Shown one piece after another: positions 1 through 10,406 of a stretch of 64,000 nucleotides of DNA; the first letter of the stretch is position 1; each line of letters begins with the position of its first letter. The DNA lies in the NCBI RefSeq assembly GCF_024298885.1, contig NZ_CP101166.1:2417149-2481148 (forward strand). The letters are read 5' to 3'. Origin of the DNA: Haloglomus halophilum. GTDB lineage: Archaea > Halobacteriota > Halobacteria > Halobacteriales > Haloarculaceae. Made by a program: the position numbers and the translations under genes. Under the pieces are notes generated by a model. It saw only the letters and a list, made by a program, of their open reading frames with translations. It was not told the origin of the DNA and made no database searches.

Positions 1-33
1 TCTCTACTTTCCCGACGCCCGGAGAGCGACGGC

Positions 34-651
34 TCAGACGCTCTCCGGCCCGCGGTGGACCTGGATAGCCACGTCACGGCGCTCGCCCTCCAGGTCCTCG
101 GCGATACCGGCGACGATGCGCTCGGATTCGCTCACCACGAGCGGCTTGATGCGGTCGAACAGCCGGTCCAGCGTCCAGCCACCGAGCGGGACGGCCCCGA
201 GCGTGTCCGGGTCGAACTGGATGCGGAGCCGGACCCGGGTCGCGTGGTCGTGGTCGTCGGGCGGCTCGACGTCCGGCAACGGTTCGATACCCCAGTAGCC
301 GCGCGCCTTCAGTCCCTTCGTGGTCCGCCAGTCCACGCGCTCGGGTGGGTCCGTCCCCGTGACGGTGGTGTGGGAGGTGTAGGAGAGCCGCCACCAGGAG
401 ACCACGATCTCGTAGTCCGTCCCGGGGCCGCCGTCCCCGTGCTGGCGTATCTCGTCCAGATGTGGCGAGTACTTCGCGTAGCCGCGCATCCCGGTGACGA
501 ACTCGTACAGCTCCTCGGGCGGGGCGTAGAGCACCGCGCTGACGTCGAGTCCGTCCACGTCGGGCGAAACGACCGGCGGCAGCATAAGTTCACGGACGGT
601 CCTCTCCGCAGGATTCGGGGCGGGGCGAGAGACCGAGGGGGGTCCATCCAT
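34..651 (-). CDS. SRPBCC (START-like) family protein
   Basis: A 205-residue protein. The stretch after residue 30 (AVLYAPPEELYEFV, then YAKYSPHLDEI) matches the start of the haloarchaeal SRPBCC/polyketide-cyclase-like fold, a small hydrophobic-ligand-binding helix-grip domain. A W-R-L-S-Y-T strand and the long C-terminal helix (LDRLFDRIKPLVVSESERIV) support the fold. No catalytic residues are recognisable and the ligand is unknown. The ATG at 651 is chosen; a GTG at 663 is also possible. The first 25 residues are low-complexity, so a later start is conceivable. It is followed by the ABC permease gene on the same strand, with no overlap. Confidence 0.7.
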   Translation of the reverse strand: MDGPPSVSRPAPNPAERTVRELMLPPVVSPDVDGLDVSAVLYAPPEELYEFVTGMRGYAKYSPHLDEIRQHGDGGPGTDYEIVVSWWRLSYTSHTTVTGTDPPERVDWRTTKGLKARGYWGIEPLPDVEPPDDHDHATRVRLRIQFDPDTLGAVPLGGWTLDRLFDRIKPLVVSESERIVAGIAEDLEGERRDVAIQVHRGPESV

Positions 652-698
652 CACCGCGCCCACGATTGCAACCGAGCGCCCGCCGTGGCGGCGAGCCG

Positions 699-1880
699 TC
701 AGTCCCGGAGTGCGTCGACGGGCTCCTCGTTCGCGGCCCTGTACGCGGGGTAGAGGCCGGATGCGAGGCTGATGAACACGCCGAACGCGAACGCGACCAC
801 GAGGTAGACGCCGTTGCTCGGGTGGAGGACCACGTCCAGCCCGATGGGACTGAACTGGTAGAGGGCGCCGACGGCGACGGTCGTCAGCACGACGCCACCG
901 AAGCCACCGACGATGCCGAGCAGCGTCGCCTCCACGATGAGCGTCCGGAGCACGTCGCCCTTCTGCACCCCGACCGCCCGGAGGACGCCGATCTCCCCGC
1001 GGCGCTCGGTCGTGGACATCAGCATCACGTTGAAGATGGCGACGCCGGCGACGACGAGCGAGACGGCTCCCAGGGCGACGAGGAAGCCGTTCAGGAGGCC
1101 GAAGAACTCGTTGATGCGGTCGAGGATGCTCGACAGTTCGAAGACGCTCACCCGGCGTTCTCGGGCGTTGAGCCGGTCGCGGACCGTTCCTGCGACGTAG
1201 GAGGCGTCCTCGCCGGAGTCGGCCTGGACGACGATCTGGCTGGGGGCGTCCTGCGCGAACGCGTCGCGGGGCAGGACGACGGCGTTCGACGGCTGGATGG
1301 GCGTGATGTCGTCGCTCTCGGCCAGCACCGCGATGACGCGGAAGCGCTGCCCCTCGATCTCGACGGCGCTCCCGGGCTGGAGGCCGAGCCGACCGGCCAC
1401 GGACGAGCCGACGAGCGCCCCCTGGCGGTGGAACTCCGGCACCGTCCCCGCCCGGGCCGTGAACAGTGCTCGTGGCCGGTCGAGCCCGTACAGTTGCGCG
1501 AACGTCTGCCCGCTCGGGCCGGTCACCACCGCGCCGTCGGTCACCAGCGGGACCGCCGTCCCCCGGCCCTCCGCGATGCGCTCGACCGCCGCCACGTCCC
1601 GTGGTGAGAGGGTCTCCGCGCCGGTGTCCTCGTTCGGGCTGACGATGACCTGGTTGCCCAGGCCGCCGAGTTCGTTCGTCGCCGAGAGCTGGAGGACGTT
1701 GCCGAAGATGCCCAGCGTCGCGATGGCCAGCACGCCGATGACGATGCCCAGCGCCGCCAGCCCGGAGCGCAGCCGGTTGCGCGAGAGGTTCCGCCGGGCC
1801 ATCAGTACCGACGGGAACCGCTCGAGAAGCCCGAGTCGGCCCTCGGCGTCCGGCCCGGGCGACGAGTCGCTATCGGACAT
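699..1880 (-). CDS. MacB/FtsX-type ABC transporter permease
   Basis: A 393-residue permease of the MacB/LolC type. It has one N-terminal membrane helix after an R-N-R-L-R-S-G-L motif (residues about 35-60), a large extracytoplasmic MacB-PCD-like domain (about 65-270), and three C-terminal helices forming the FtsX domain. That domain contains the conserved stretch TTERRGEIGVLRAVG. Proteins of this class transduce ATP hydrolysis into movement of lipids, lipoproteins or small molecules rather than classical import. The start overlaps the end of the ATPase gene by 11 bases, so the two are translationally linked. The substrate cannot be deduced. Confidence 0.88.
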   Translation of the reverse strand: MSDSDSSPGPDAEGRLGLLERFPSVLMARRNLSRNRLRSGLAALGIVIGVLAIATLGIFGNVLQLSATNELGGLGNQVIVSPNEDTGAETLSPRDVAAVERIAEGRGTAVPLVTDGAVVTGPSGQTFAQLYGLDRPRALFTARAGTVPEFHRQGALVGSSVAGRLGLQPGSAVEIEGQRFRVIAVLAESDDITPIQPSNAVVLPRDAFAQDAPSQIVVQADSGEDASYVAGTVRDRLNARERRVSVFELSSILDRINEFFGLLNGFLVALGAVSLVVAGVAIFNVMLMSTTERRGEIGVLRAVGVQKGDVLRTLIVEATLLGIVGGFGGVVLTTVAVGALYQFSPIGLDVVLHPSNGVYLVVAFAFGVFISLASGLYPAYRAANEEPVDALRD

Positions 1881-2639
1881 CCCGGATCACCCCGTCGACG
1901 AGCTCCACGACGCGGTCGGCGAACTCGTTGACCAGCGGGTCGTGCGTGACGGTGACGACGGCGACCCCCTCGTCGCAGACGGCGGCGAACTCCTCGAGGA
2001 TGGTGGTGCCGGTCTCCTGGTCGAGGTTCCCCGTCGGCTCGTCGGCCAGCACCACGGCCGGCTCGTTGATGAGCGAGCGCGCGATGGCGACCCGCTGTTT
2101 CTGCCCGCCCGAGAGCTGCGTGGGCCGGTGGTCGAGGCGGTCGCCCAGTCCGACCCGCCGGAGGAGGTCCTCCGCGCGCGCCTCCGCGCCGGGGTCGCGC
2201 TGGTAGACCGTCGGGAGCGTGACGTTCTCGACCGCGGTGAGCGCGTCGATGAGGTAGAACTGCTGGAAGACGAAGCCGATGTACTCGCGCCGGGCGTCCG
2301 TGCGCTGGGTGTCGTCGTAGGTCGCGGCGTCGACGCCGTCCAGCAGCACCTCGCCCGACGTGGGCGTGTCCAGCAGGCCGAGCATGTTCAGCATCGTCGA
2401 CTTGCCGGAGCCGGAGGGGCCGATGACGGAGACGAACTCGCCGCGCTCGACGGCGAAGTCGACGCCCTTCAGCGCCCGCACCGTCTCCGCGCCGGTCTCG
2501 TACGCCTTGACGACGTTCGTGAGTTCCAGTGGCGTCTCGGTGTCGGCCCCGAGTGAGGCGTCCGCGCCGCCCGTCTCGGTTCCATCCGCACCGCCCGACT
2601 CGGCCTCGTCTGCCTCCCCTGCCACTCCGACATCCTCGC

Positions 2640-2643
<4 letters not shown>
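1870..2643 (-). CDS. LolD/MacB-type ABC transporter ATP-binding protein
   Basis: A 257-residue ATPase partnering the downstream permease. It has Walker A GPSGSGKST, Q-loop region FVFQQFYLI, signature LSGGQKQRVAIARSL and Walker B VVLADEPTGNLD. The EPTGNLD form is typical of the LolD/MacB/FtsE branch. The first 35 residues form an acidic Gly/Ala/Glu-rich extension, common in halophiles. The start codon overlaps the stop of the upstream gene as ATGA. The order is surface-type protein, then ATPase, then permease, so the three genes probably form one export complex. Confidence 0.92.
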
Positions 2644-4292
<1,649 letters not shown>

Positions 4293-4425
4293 CTGGTTGC
4301 CAGAAGTAGGGGGCGGACGCGCAAAAGGGTTCGCGTGGCGGTCCCGACGACCCGACGCCGGCGTCGGATTTCCGGTGACTCCACCGAACGAGTGGGCCGC
4401 TCACGATGCGCCGGCGGGATGTCCT

Positions 4426-5451
4426 TCACTCCGCTCGCGAGCGCAGGCGCGCGAGCACGGGATGGTCGAATTCGAGCCCGACAGCCGGGCGTGGTTCCGC
4501 CCCGGACGCTCCGGATGTCCCGGACGCCAGGGGCCGGGCATCGAACCGCCCTCCCAGAACCGCCGGCGGGTGGCCGTCGGCCGTCCCCGCGACCCGGACG
4601 GTGATGCCGGTGTCGTACGGGCGGTCGGGGAGCGCGGCCAGCGAGACCTCGACCCGCTCGACCACCTCGCCGGCGGCATCGAGGACGGTCCGGAGGTCGT
4701 CGACGGCCGACCGGACGGCGTCGGAGCCGGTCAGGTCGGCCAGCGCGTCCAGGTCGGCGATTCCGACCCCGAGCAGCTCGGTCAGCGTGTCCGCCTGGCC
4801 GTAGTTCAGGCCAGCCTCGACGAGCGCCTCGTGGTACGCCTCCGCGGTCGTGTCGTGGGTCGCCGTCGCCGTCAGGGCGGCCTCGATGTCGATATCGCCG
4901 CTGAACGAGTCGAAGACCGCCGCAAGGAGCCCCCGGTGGGAGACGCGGATTCTCGCGCCCGGCCCATCGAGGCCACACGCATCGAGCGCCGACGCCGCGA
5001 GCGACAGCAGCTCGGCGTCGGCATCGGGGCCGCCCTCGTCGAGGCGGATGGCCGCCGTGCGGTGGAACTCGCGGCGGTCGTCGGCACGGACGCCGGCTGC
5101 CCGCCAGCAGGGTCCCGTCGCCCGCCACCGCCCCGACTGCTCCGGGTCGGCGTCGTCACCCGCCGTGACCGCTCGGGCGAGTGCCGTCGTCAGCTCCGGG
5201 ACCAGAACCGTCTCCTCCTCGGTGTCGTCGGTGTCCTCAGTGTCCTCGTCACCGTCGCGGGCCGAGCGTTCGCCCGACTCGTCCGCCGGGTCGGCGACTG
5301 CGAGGAGTCCCCCGGGGCCGTGGTCGGCGTACCGGCTCGCGGGGGCCAGCGTCGGGTAGTCGACCGGCTGGTACCCCTGCCGACGCAGGGTCGTCTCCAG
5401 GCACTGCCGGACGGGGCGCGTGGTCGGCTCGGTCGTGTCTAGGTCGGTCAT
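4426..5451 (-). CDS. Class II HisRS-like paralogue (HisZ-like)
   Basis: A 341-residue protein related to the histidyl-tRNA synthetase catalytic core. The N-terminal stretch RQCLETTLRRQGYQPVDYPT resembles the HisRS start, and GPCWRAAGVRADDRREFHR aligns with the motif 2 loop. Motif 3 and an anticodon-binding domain are not evident, and an acidic insertion (about residues 50-75) replaces part of motif 1. Such catalytic-core paralogues include HisZ, the regulatory subunit of short-form ATP phosphoribosyltransferase. Whether this one acts in histidine synthesis is unknown, since no his gene is nearby. The ATG at 5451 is chosen because upstream codons are low-complexity. It is divergent from the nos operon. 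Confidence 0.62.
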   Translation of the reverse strand: MTDLDTTEPTTRPVRQCLETTLRRQGYQPVDYPTLAPASRYADHGPGGLLAVADPADESGERSARDGDEDTEDTDDTEEETVLVPELTTALARAVTAGDDADPEQSGRWRATGPCWRAAGVRADDRREFHRTAAIRLDEGGPDADAELLSLAASALDACGLDGPGARIRVSHRGLLAAVFDSFSGDIDIEAALTATATHDTTAEAYHEALVEAGLNYGQADTLTELLGVGIADLDALADLTGSDAVRSAVDDLRTVLDAAGEVVERVEVSLAALPDRPYDTGITVRVAGTADGHPPAVLGGRFDARPLASGTSGASGAEPRPAVGLEFDHPVLARLRSRAE

Positions 5452-5520
5452 AGGTGTGTGGCGACCGGTTGCCCGCCGGGACGACCCGGCGGCGGCCGTC
5501 GTCTCGGAACGCGTCGCGAG

Positions 5521-5549
5521 ACATAAAAAGGAATACCCGAACCCGTTCG
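5521..5549 (+). promoter_or_regulatory. Candidate nos operon promoter with inverted repeat
   Basis: An A-rich TATA-like stretch (ACATAAAAAG, 5521-5530) is followed by the inverted repeat CGAAC-CC-GTTCG (5538-5549), in the 175-base divergent gap upstream of the halocyanin gene. The half-sites equal those reported for the haloarchaeal oxygen/nitrate regulator NarO (CGAAC-N4-GTTCG), but the spacer here is 2 rather than 4 bases. Assignment as an anaerobic operator is therefore tentative. Confidence 0.35.
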
Positions 5550-5626
5550 CCCCGGCTTCCCGGCCACTGGGCGCCGGCTTCCCGGTATATCCGGATGCAG
5601 GGTCGATGGACGGATGTGAGCCAAGC

Positions 5627-6130
5627 ATGACGACACGGCGAACCCTCATCCGGAGTCTGGGCGCAGCGACGGCCGTCGGCCTCGCCGGCTGTACGTCCGG
5701 CGACGGTGGCGACGGCGATACCGGCGGTGACGGCGGCAGCGGTGGCGATGGCGGGAGCGACGGTGGCGACGGCGGCAGCGGCGGCGACGGCTGGACGCAG
5801 ACCGACACCGTCGACATGACCGACGAGCTGGCCTTCGACCCCCCGAAGGTCGAGGTGGAGGCGGGCACGACGCTCACCTTCGAGAACGTCGGCAGCATCG
5901 GCCACACGGTGACCGCATACGAGGACAAGATCCCCGACGGCGCGGCGTACTTCGCGTCGGGCGGGTACGACTCCGAGTCGGCCGCCGTCGAGGCGTACAA
6001 CAACGAACAGGGCGGCAACATCCCGAAGGGTGAGACCTACGAGGTCACCCTGGAGACGACCGGGACGTACGAGTACTACTGCATCCCGCACGAGATGAAC
6101 GGGATGGTCGGCGAGATAAAGGTGATCTGA
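5627..6130 (+). CDS. Halocyanin/plastocyanin-type blue copper lipoprotein
   Basis: A 167-residue exported copper protein. A twin-arginine signal (TTRRTLIRSLG) ends in the lipobox LAGC, so it is probably lipid-anchored outside the cell. A long Gly/Asp/Ser linker (about residues 27-60) follows. The cupredoxin domain has the type 1 copper ligands: His in GHTVTAYE, then Cys, His and Met in YYCIPHEMNGM. The stop is one base before the nosZ start, so it is likely the electron donor to nitrous oxide reductase. The ATG at 5627 is chosen because it gives a compact Tat signal; an in-frame ATG lies 7 codons upstream. Confidence 0.88.
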   Translation: MTTRRTLIRSLGAATAVGLAGCTSGDGGDGDTGGDGGSGGDGGSDGGDGGSGGDGWTQTDTVDMTDELAFDPPKVEVEAGTTLTFENVGSIGHTVTAYEDKIPDGAAYFASGGYDSESAAVEAYNNEQGGNIPKGETYEVTLETTGTYEYYCIPHEMNGMVGEIKVI

Positions 6131-6131
6131 T

Positions 6132-8099
6132 ATGTCCACCGACGAGCGCCGTGACCCGAACGACGTGATCGAGGAGTACGAACAGCGGCTCGACGACGTG
6201 CTGGCCGAGGTCGAGCCGGCCCCGGACGACCGGACGGCCGACGAGCCGGTGGTGTCGCTGGACCTGCCGGGCCTGTCGCTGAACCGGCGGGACTTCATGA
6301 AGGCCGGCGCGGCCGCCGGCGCGATGGGGGCGCTGGCCGGCTGTTCGAACATCACTGGCGGCGGTGGCGGCGACGGCGGCGCGAGCGGCTCCGGCCCCGG
6401 CCACAAGGTCGCGCCGGGCGAGCACGACGAGTACTACGGCTTCTGGTCGGGTGGCCACTCCGGCGAGCTCCGCGTCGTCGGCATCCCGTCGATGCGCGAG
6501 CTGACGCGTATCCCCGTGTTCAACACGGACTGTGCCACCGGCTACGGCTACACCGACGGCTCGAAGGAGCTGCTGGAGGAGGGCGGCGACTACACCTGGG
6601 GTGACAACCACCACCCGAACCTCTCGGAGACGGACGGCGATTACGACGGGGAGTTCCTGTTCGTCAACGACAAGGCGAACGGCCGTATCGCCCGGGTGAA
6701 CCTGACGTACTTCGAGACGGACGCCATCACGGACGTCCCGAACATGCAGGCCATCCACGGCTGCTGTGTCCTCTCCCCGGACACGAAGTACGTCCTCGGG
6801 AACGGGGAGTTCCGTGCGCCCCTGCCCAACGACGGCCGCGACGTGGACAACCCGGACGCGTACACGTCGCTGTTCGTCGCGGTCGACCCGGAGTCGATGG
6901 AGACCCTGTGGCAGGTGAAGGTCGACGGTAACCTCGACATCGTCGACAGCGGCAAGGAGGGCCGCTGGGCCATCGCCTCCGCGTACAACAGCGAGGAGGC
7001 GACCAGTATCACCGGGATGACCAAGAACGACCGCGACGACGTGAAGGCGTTCGACATCCCGGCCATCGAACAGGCCGTCGAGAACGGCGACTACGAGGAG
7101 GTCAACGGCGTGCCCGTCGTCGACGGGACGAAGGAGAGCTCCCTCAATCAGGGGGACCGCCCCATCGTGAAGTACATCCCGACGCCGAAGAGCCCCCACT
7201 GCGTCGAGGTGGGGCCGAACGGGGACTACGCGTTCATCGCCGGGAAGCTCTCCCCGACGGTGACGATGCTGGATATCAACGCACTGAGCGAGGTCTCGGA
7301 CCCGTCCGAGGCGGTTGCCGGGCGCCCCCGGGTCGGCCTCGGGCCGCTCCACACCACCTTCGACGGCAACGGCCACGCCTACACCTCGCTGTTCATCGAC
7401 AGCCAGGTCGCCAAGTGGGACATCCAGGCCGCCGTCGAGGCCGAGACCGGCTCCGAGGACCCCATCATCGAGAAGCAGGACGTCCACTACAACCCCGGCC
7501 ACATCCAGGCGCTGGAGGCGATGTCGACCGACCCGGACGGGGAGTGGCTGGTCTGCCTCAACAAGCTGTCCAAGGACCGGTTCCTCCCGGTCGGGCCGAC
7601 GATGCCGGACAACGACCAGCTCATCCACATCGGCCAGGGTGAGAAGTCGATGGAGCTGGTGGCCGACCACCCGGCGTACCCGGAGCCCCACGACTGCGTC
7701 TTCGCCCACCGGGACAAGATCGACGCCAAGAAGGTCTACGACCCGGCCGACTACGAGGAGACGTACATCGAGGAGGCCGACTCCGGCGTCGAGCGCACCG
7801 GTGAGAACAGCGTCCACGTCAAGATGATCACCAAGCGCTCGGAGTTCGGCCTCCCGGACTTCACGGTCCAGGAGGGTGACGAGGTGACGCTGACGACGAC
7901 CAACATCGAGAGCGTGCAGGACATCGTCCACGGGGTCGCCATCCCCCAGTACGACATCAACTACGCCGTGCCGCCCCAGGACACGGAGACGGTGACGTTC
8001 ACCGCCGACGAGCCCGGGGTCTACTGGATCTACTGCACGTTCTTCTGCTCGGCGCTGCACCTGGAGATGCGCAGCCGGATGCTCGTCGAGCCCGCCTGA
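6132..8099 (+). CDS. nosZ: Nitrous oxide reductase
   Basis: A 655-residue enzyme reducing N2O to N2, the last step of denitrification, outside the membrane. A Tat motif NRRDFMKAG lies at residues 51-59, after an unusually long charged n-region. The hydrophobic stretch ends in LAGC (Cys71), which suggests lipidation. The beta-propeller contains the His-rich CuZ segment DNHHPN. The C-terminal cupredoxin domain has the CuA motif C635-x3-C639-x3-H643-x2-M646, with the other CuA His in DIVHGVAIP. The position between the two Cys that is Trp in classical clade I enzymes is Phe. The reading frame is intact. It is co-transcribed with halocyanin upstream and nosB/D/F/Y genes downstream. Confidence 0.95.
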   Translation: MSTDERRDPNDVIEEYEQRLDDVLAEVEPAPDDRTADEPVVSLDLPGLSLNRRDFMKAGAAAGAMGALAGCSNITGGGGGDGGASGSGPGHKVAPGEHDEYYGFWSGGHSGELRVVGIPSMRELTRIPVFNTDCATGYGYTDGSKELLEEGGDYTWGDNHHPNLSETDGDYDGEFLFVNDKANGRIARVNLTYFETDAITDVPNMQAIHGCCVLSPDTKYVLGNGEFRAPLPNDGRDVDNPDAYTSLFVAVDPESMETLWQVKVDGNLDIVDSGKEGRWAIASAYNSEEATSITGMTKNDRDDVKAFDIPAIEQAVENGDYEEVNGVPVVDGTKESSLNQGDRPIVKYIPTPKSPHCVEVGPNGDYAFIAGKLSPTVTMLDINALSEVSDPSEAVAGRPRVGLGPLHTTFDGNGHAYTSLFIDSQVAKWDIQAAVEAETGSEDPIIEKQDVHYNPGHIQALEAMSTDPDGEWLVCLNKLSKDRFLPVGPTMPDNDQLIHIGQGEKSMELVADHPAYPEPHDCVFAHRDKIDAKKVYDPADYEETYIEEADSGVERTGENSVHVKMITKRSEFGLPDFTVQEGDEVTLTTTNIESVQDIVHGVAIPQYDINYAVPPQDTETVTFTADEPGVYWIYCTFFCSALHLEMRSRMLVEPA

Positions 8100-8117
8100 G
8101 AACGGAGGTGACAGGAG

Positions 8118-9005
8118 ATGCAACGACCGACCCTCGACGAGTTCACCGAGGTCCGACGGGCGTTCCCCGTCGCAGCGGCGGTGCTGTTCGTCGCCGCGCT
8201 GGCGTTCCCGATGTGGCGCATCAGCGTCCACGCCGTCCAGTACCCGAGCACGGTGCTGCAGGTGGAGCTGTACGCCTACCCCCGGATCGCGGGCGACTTC
8301 ACGGAGATGGCGCGGCTGAACCACTACATCGGGTTCTACTTCCCGGACCCGGTGTTCGTCGAGCCGAACTATCCCGTCCAGGACGGCGCCATCGAGGTGC
8401 CCGAGTGGTCGCTGGGACCGGTCGCGTTCGTGCTCGTCTCGCTGCTGTCGGCCTTCGTCGCGCTCGCGCCGACAGTAGAGAAGCTCAAGCGCGGCCTGAC
8501 CTACCAGCTGGTCGGCACCGTCGCCGTCTTCGCCGTGCTGCTGGCGGACATCCAGTACCGGCTCCACCAGGCCGGCCACACGCTGGACCCCGACGCCCCG
8601 GTGATGGGTGTCGCGGGGTTCACGCCGCCGCTGTGGGGCCGTTACGAGGTCGCCAACATCACGAGCTACTCCCGGTTCGGGGTCGGCGCCTACATGGCGA
8701 TGACCGCGGTCGCGCTGCTCGCGGTGGCGTACTACTACCGCGACACGACCGTCGGCCTCCGGGACCTCCCTGGCCGCGTCCGGAGTCGAGTCGCGGTCAT
8801 CCGCGAGCGGCTGCCCGGGGGCGGCTCCGGGGAGGTGCCCGGGGACCAGGCGACCGGGGACCGCACGTCGGTGGACGACCGCACACCGACGAGGGATCGT
8901 ACGTCGGTGGACGACCACGCGCCGACGGAGAACCACGCATCGGCGGACCAGCCGACGGAGAATCACGCGGTGAACGACATCGAGGACACGACGACCGCGG
9001 ACTGA
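8118..9005 (+). CDS. NosB-like membrane protein of the nos cluster
   Basis: A 295-residue membrane protein. Four hydrophobic segments lie at roughly residues 15-35, 98-115, 127-145 and 190-207. The motif MARLNHYIGFYF lies in the first extracytoplasmic loop. A LNHYIG motif and this topology recall NosB, a membrane protein next to nosZ in clade II clusters; this assignment is from memory of the family. The last 80 residues are a polar tail with near-repeats of DRTSVDD and TENHA. A very strong ribosome site, GGAGGTGACAGG, precedes the ATG. It probably takes part in electron delivery to, or maturation of, NosZ. Confidence 0.62.
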   Translation: MQRPTLDEFTEVRRAFPVAAAVLFVAALAFPMWRISVHAVQYPSTVLQVELYAYPRIAGDFTEMARLNHYIGFYFPDPVFVEPNYPVQDGAIEVPEWSLGPVAFVLVSLLSAFVALAPTVEKLKRGLTYQLVGTVAVFAVLLADIQYRLHQAGHTLDPDAPVMGVAGFTPPLWGRYEVANITSYSRFGVGAYMAMTAVALLAVAYYYRDTTVGLRDLPGRVRSRVAVIRERLPGGGSGEVPGDQATGDRTSVDDRTPTRDRTSVDDHAPTENHASADQPTENHAVNDIEDTTTAD

Positions 9006-9011
9006 CAGACG

Positions 9012-10406
9012 ATGCTCGATACAATCGCGCTGGAACGGGCGTTCGCCGTCGCGGCAGCCCTGGCGCTGCTGTGCTCGCTCGGGGCGGCCGCCGCCGTCGC
9101 GCCCGGCGACGCGTCGTCGGACTCGGCGCCCTCGGGATTCGAGCCGTCCGTGCCCGACACGGACGCGTTCACGGCACCGACGGCTGACGGCGTCGTGACC
9201 GTCGACGGCGAATCGTACGACAGTCTCCAGCGCGCCGTCGTGGCGGCCGAGCCGGGCGCGACGGTGACCGTCGACGGCCGCCTCGACGGGACGGTCGTCG
9301 TCCGGACGCCGAACGTCACCATCGCGGGGAGCGGCGTCGACTCGGCGCTCCTCCACGGCGACGGCGAGGGCGACGTGCTCACGATCCGGGCGCCCGGCGT
9401 GACGGTGCGTGACCTCTGGGTCCGCAACAGCGGCCGCGACGCCTCGGGCAACGACGCCGCCGTCTTCATCAACGCCAGCGGCGTCACGGTACAGGACAGC
9501 CGCATCACCCGGACGACGTTCGGCGTCTGGCTGAACGGGGTCAGCGACGCCCGCGTGTCGAACACGACCATCGTCGGGCGCGAGGAGATCACGACGCTGT
9601 CCCAGCGCGGGAACGGCATCCAGGTCTGGAACACCGAGGACAGCGTCATCCGGAACAACGACATCACGACCGTCCGGGACGGGCTCTACTACAACTGGGC
9701 CTCGAACGTGACCGCGAGTGGCAACCGGCTGTGGAACCTGCGCTACGGAGTCCACTACATGTACTCCGACGACTGCCGGCTCGTGGACAACCTCGCGTTC
9801 GACAACGACGCGGGCTACGCGCTGATGGTGTCGAAGCGGCTGGTCGTCGCTGACAACGTCGCGGTCAACAACACCGGTCAGTCCGGCCACGGCATCCTCC
9901 TGAAGAGCATCGACGACACGACGGTCCGCGGGAACCACCTCGTCGGGAACGGCAACGGCGTGTTCATGTACAACTCGGTGGGCAACACGCTGACCGACAA
10001 CCTCGTCGCCGGCAACGATGTCGGTGTCCACCTCACCGCGGGCAGTACGGACACGACCGTCACCAACAACAGCTTCCTCCGGAACGACCGCGCCGTGCTG
10101 GCCGTGCTGGAGGAGCAGGTGTACTGGAACACGAGCACCGGCAACTACTGGGCCGGCGCGAACCCGGTCGACCTCGACGACGACGGGGTCGGGGAGACCC
10201 GCCACCAGCCTGCCGGGGCAATCGAGCAGGTGACCGCCAGGCAGCCGGCGACCCGGGTGTTCGCCACCAGCCCGGCGTTCGATGCCGTCCGCCTGGCCGA
10301 GGCGACCGTCCCCGCCATCGAGTCGCCGGGCATCGTCGATAGCCGACCGCGTACCGAACCAGCACACGACGACTGGAGGCAGTACTACGATGATCGAGAT
10401 AACTGA
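9012..10406 (+). CDS. nosD: NosD, copper-site maturation beta-helix protein
   Basis: A 464-residue secreted protein with a hydrophobic signal (about residues 8-32, ending GAAAAVAPG). A right-handed parallel beta-helix of CASH/NosD repeats follows, with recurring N-x-I/V-x-G-N patterns such as VIRNNDITTVRDG and TVRGNHLVGNGNGVF. NosD works with the NosFY ABC complex in assembling the CuZ centre of NosZ. Its end overlaps the nosF start by 17 bases. A C-terminal membrane anchor is not obvious. Confidence 0.92.
   Translation: MLDTIALERAFAVAAALALLCSLGAAAAVAPGDASSDSAPSGFEPSVPDTDAFTAPTADGVVTVDGESYDSLQRAVVAAEPGATVTVDGRLDGTVVVRTPNVTIAGSGVDSALLHGDGEGDVLTIRAPGVTVRDLWVRNSGRDASGNDAAVFINASGVTVQDSRITRTTFGVWLNGVSDARVSNTTIVGREEITTLSQRGNGIQVWNTEDSVIRNNDITTVRDGLYYNWASNVTASGNRLWNLRYGVHYMYSDDCRLVDNLAFDNDAGYALMVSKRLVVADNVAVNNTGQSGHGILLKSIDDTTVRGNHLVGNGNGVFMYNSVGNTLTDNLVAGNDVGVHLTAGSTDTTVTNNSFLRNDRAVLAVLEEQVYWNTSTGNYWAGANPVDLDDDGVGETRHQPAGAIEQVTARQPATRVFATSPAFDAVRLAEATVPAIESPGIVDSRPRTEPAHDDWRQYYDDRDN

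Noticed and set aside
5452-6021. N-terminal extension of the HisZ-like gene through the halocyanin gene
   Set aside because: The extension is Pro/Ser-rich antisense of the halocyanin linker; ATG 5451 gives the family N-terminus.
6132-8099. Missing CuA Trp in NosZ considered as a broken enzyme
   Set aside because: That residue binds by its backbone and differs in clade II-type enzymes; all side-chain ligands (Cys, Cys, His, Met) are present.
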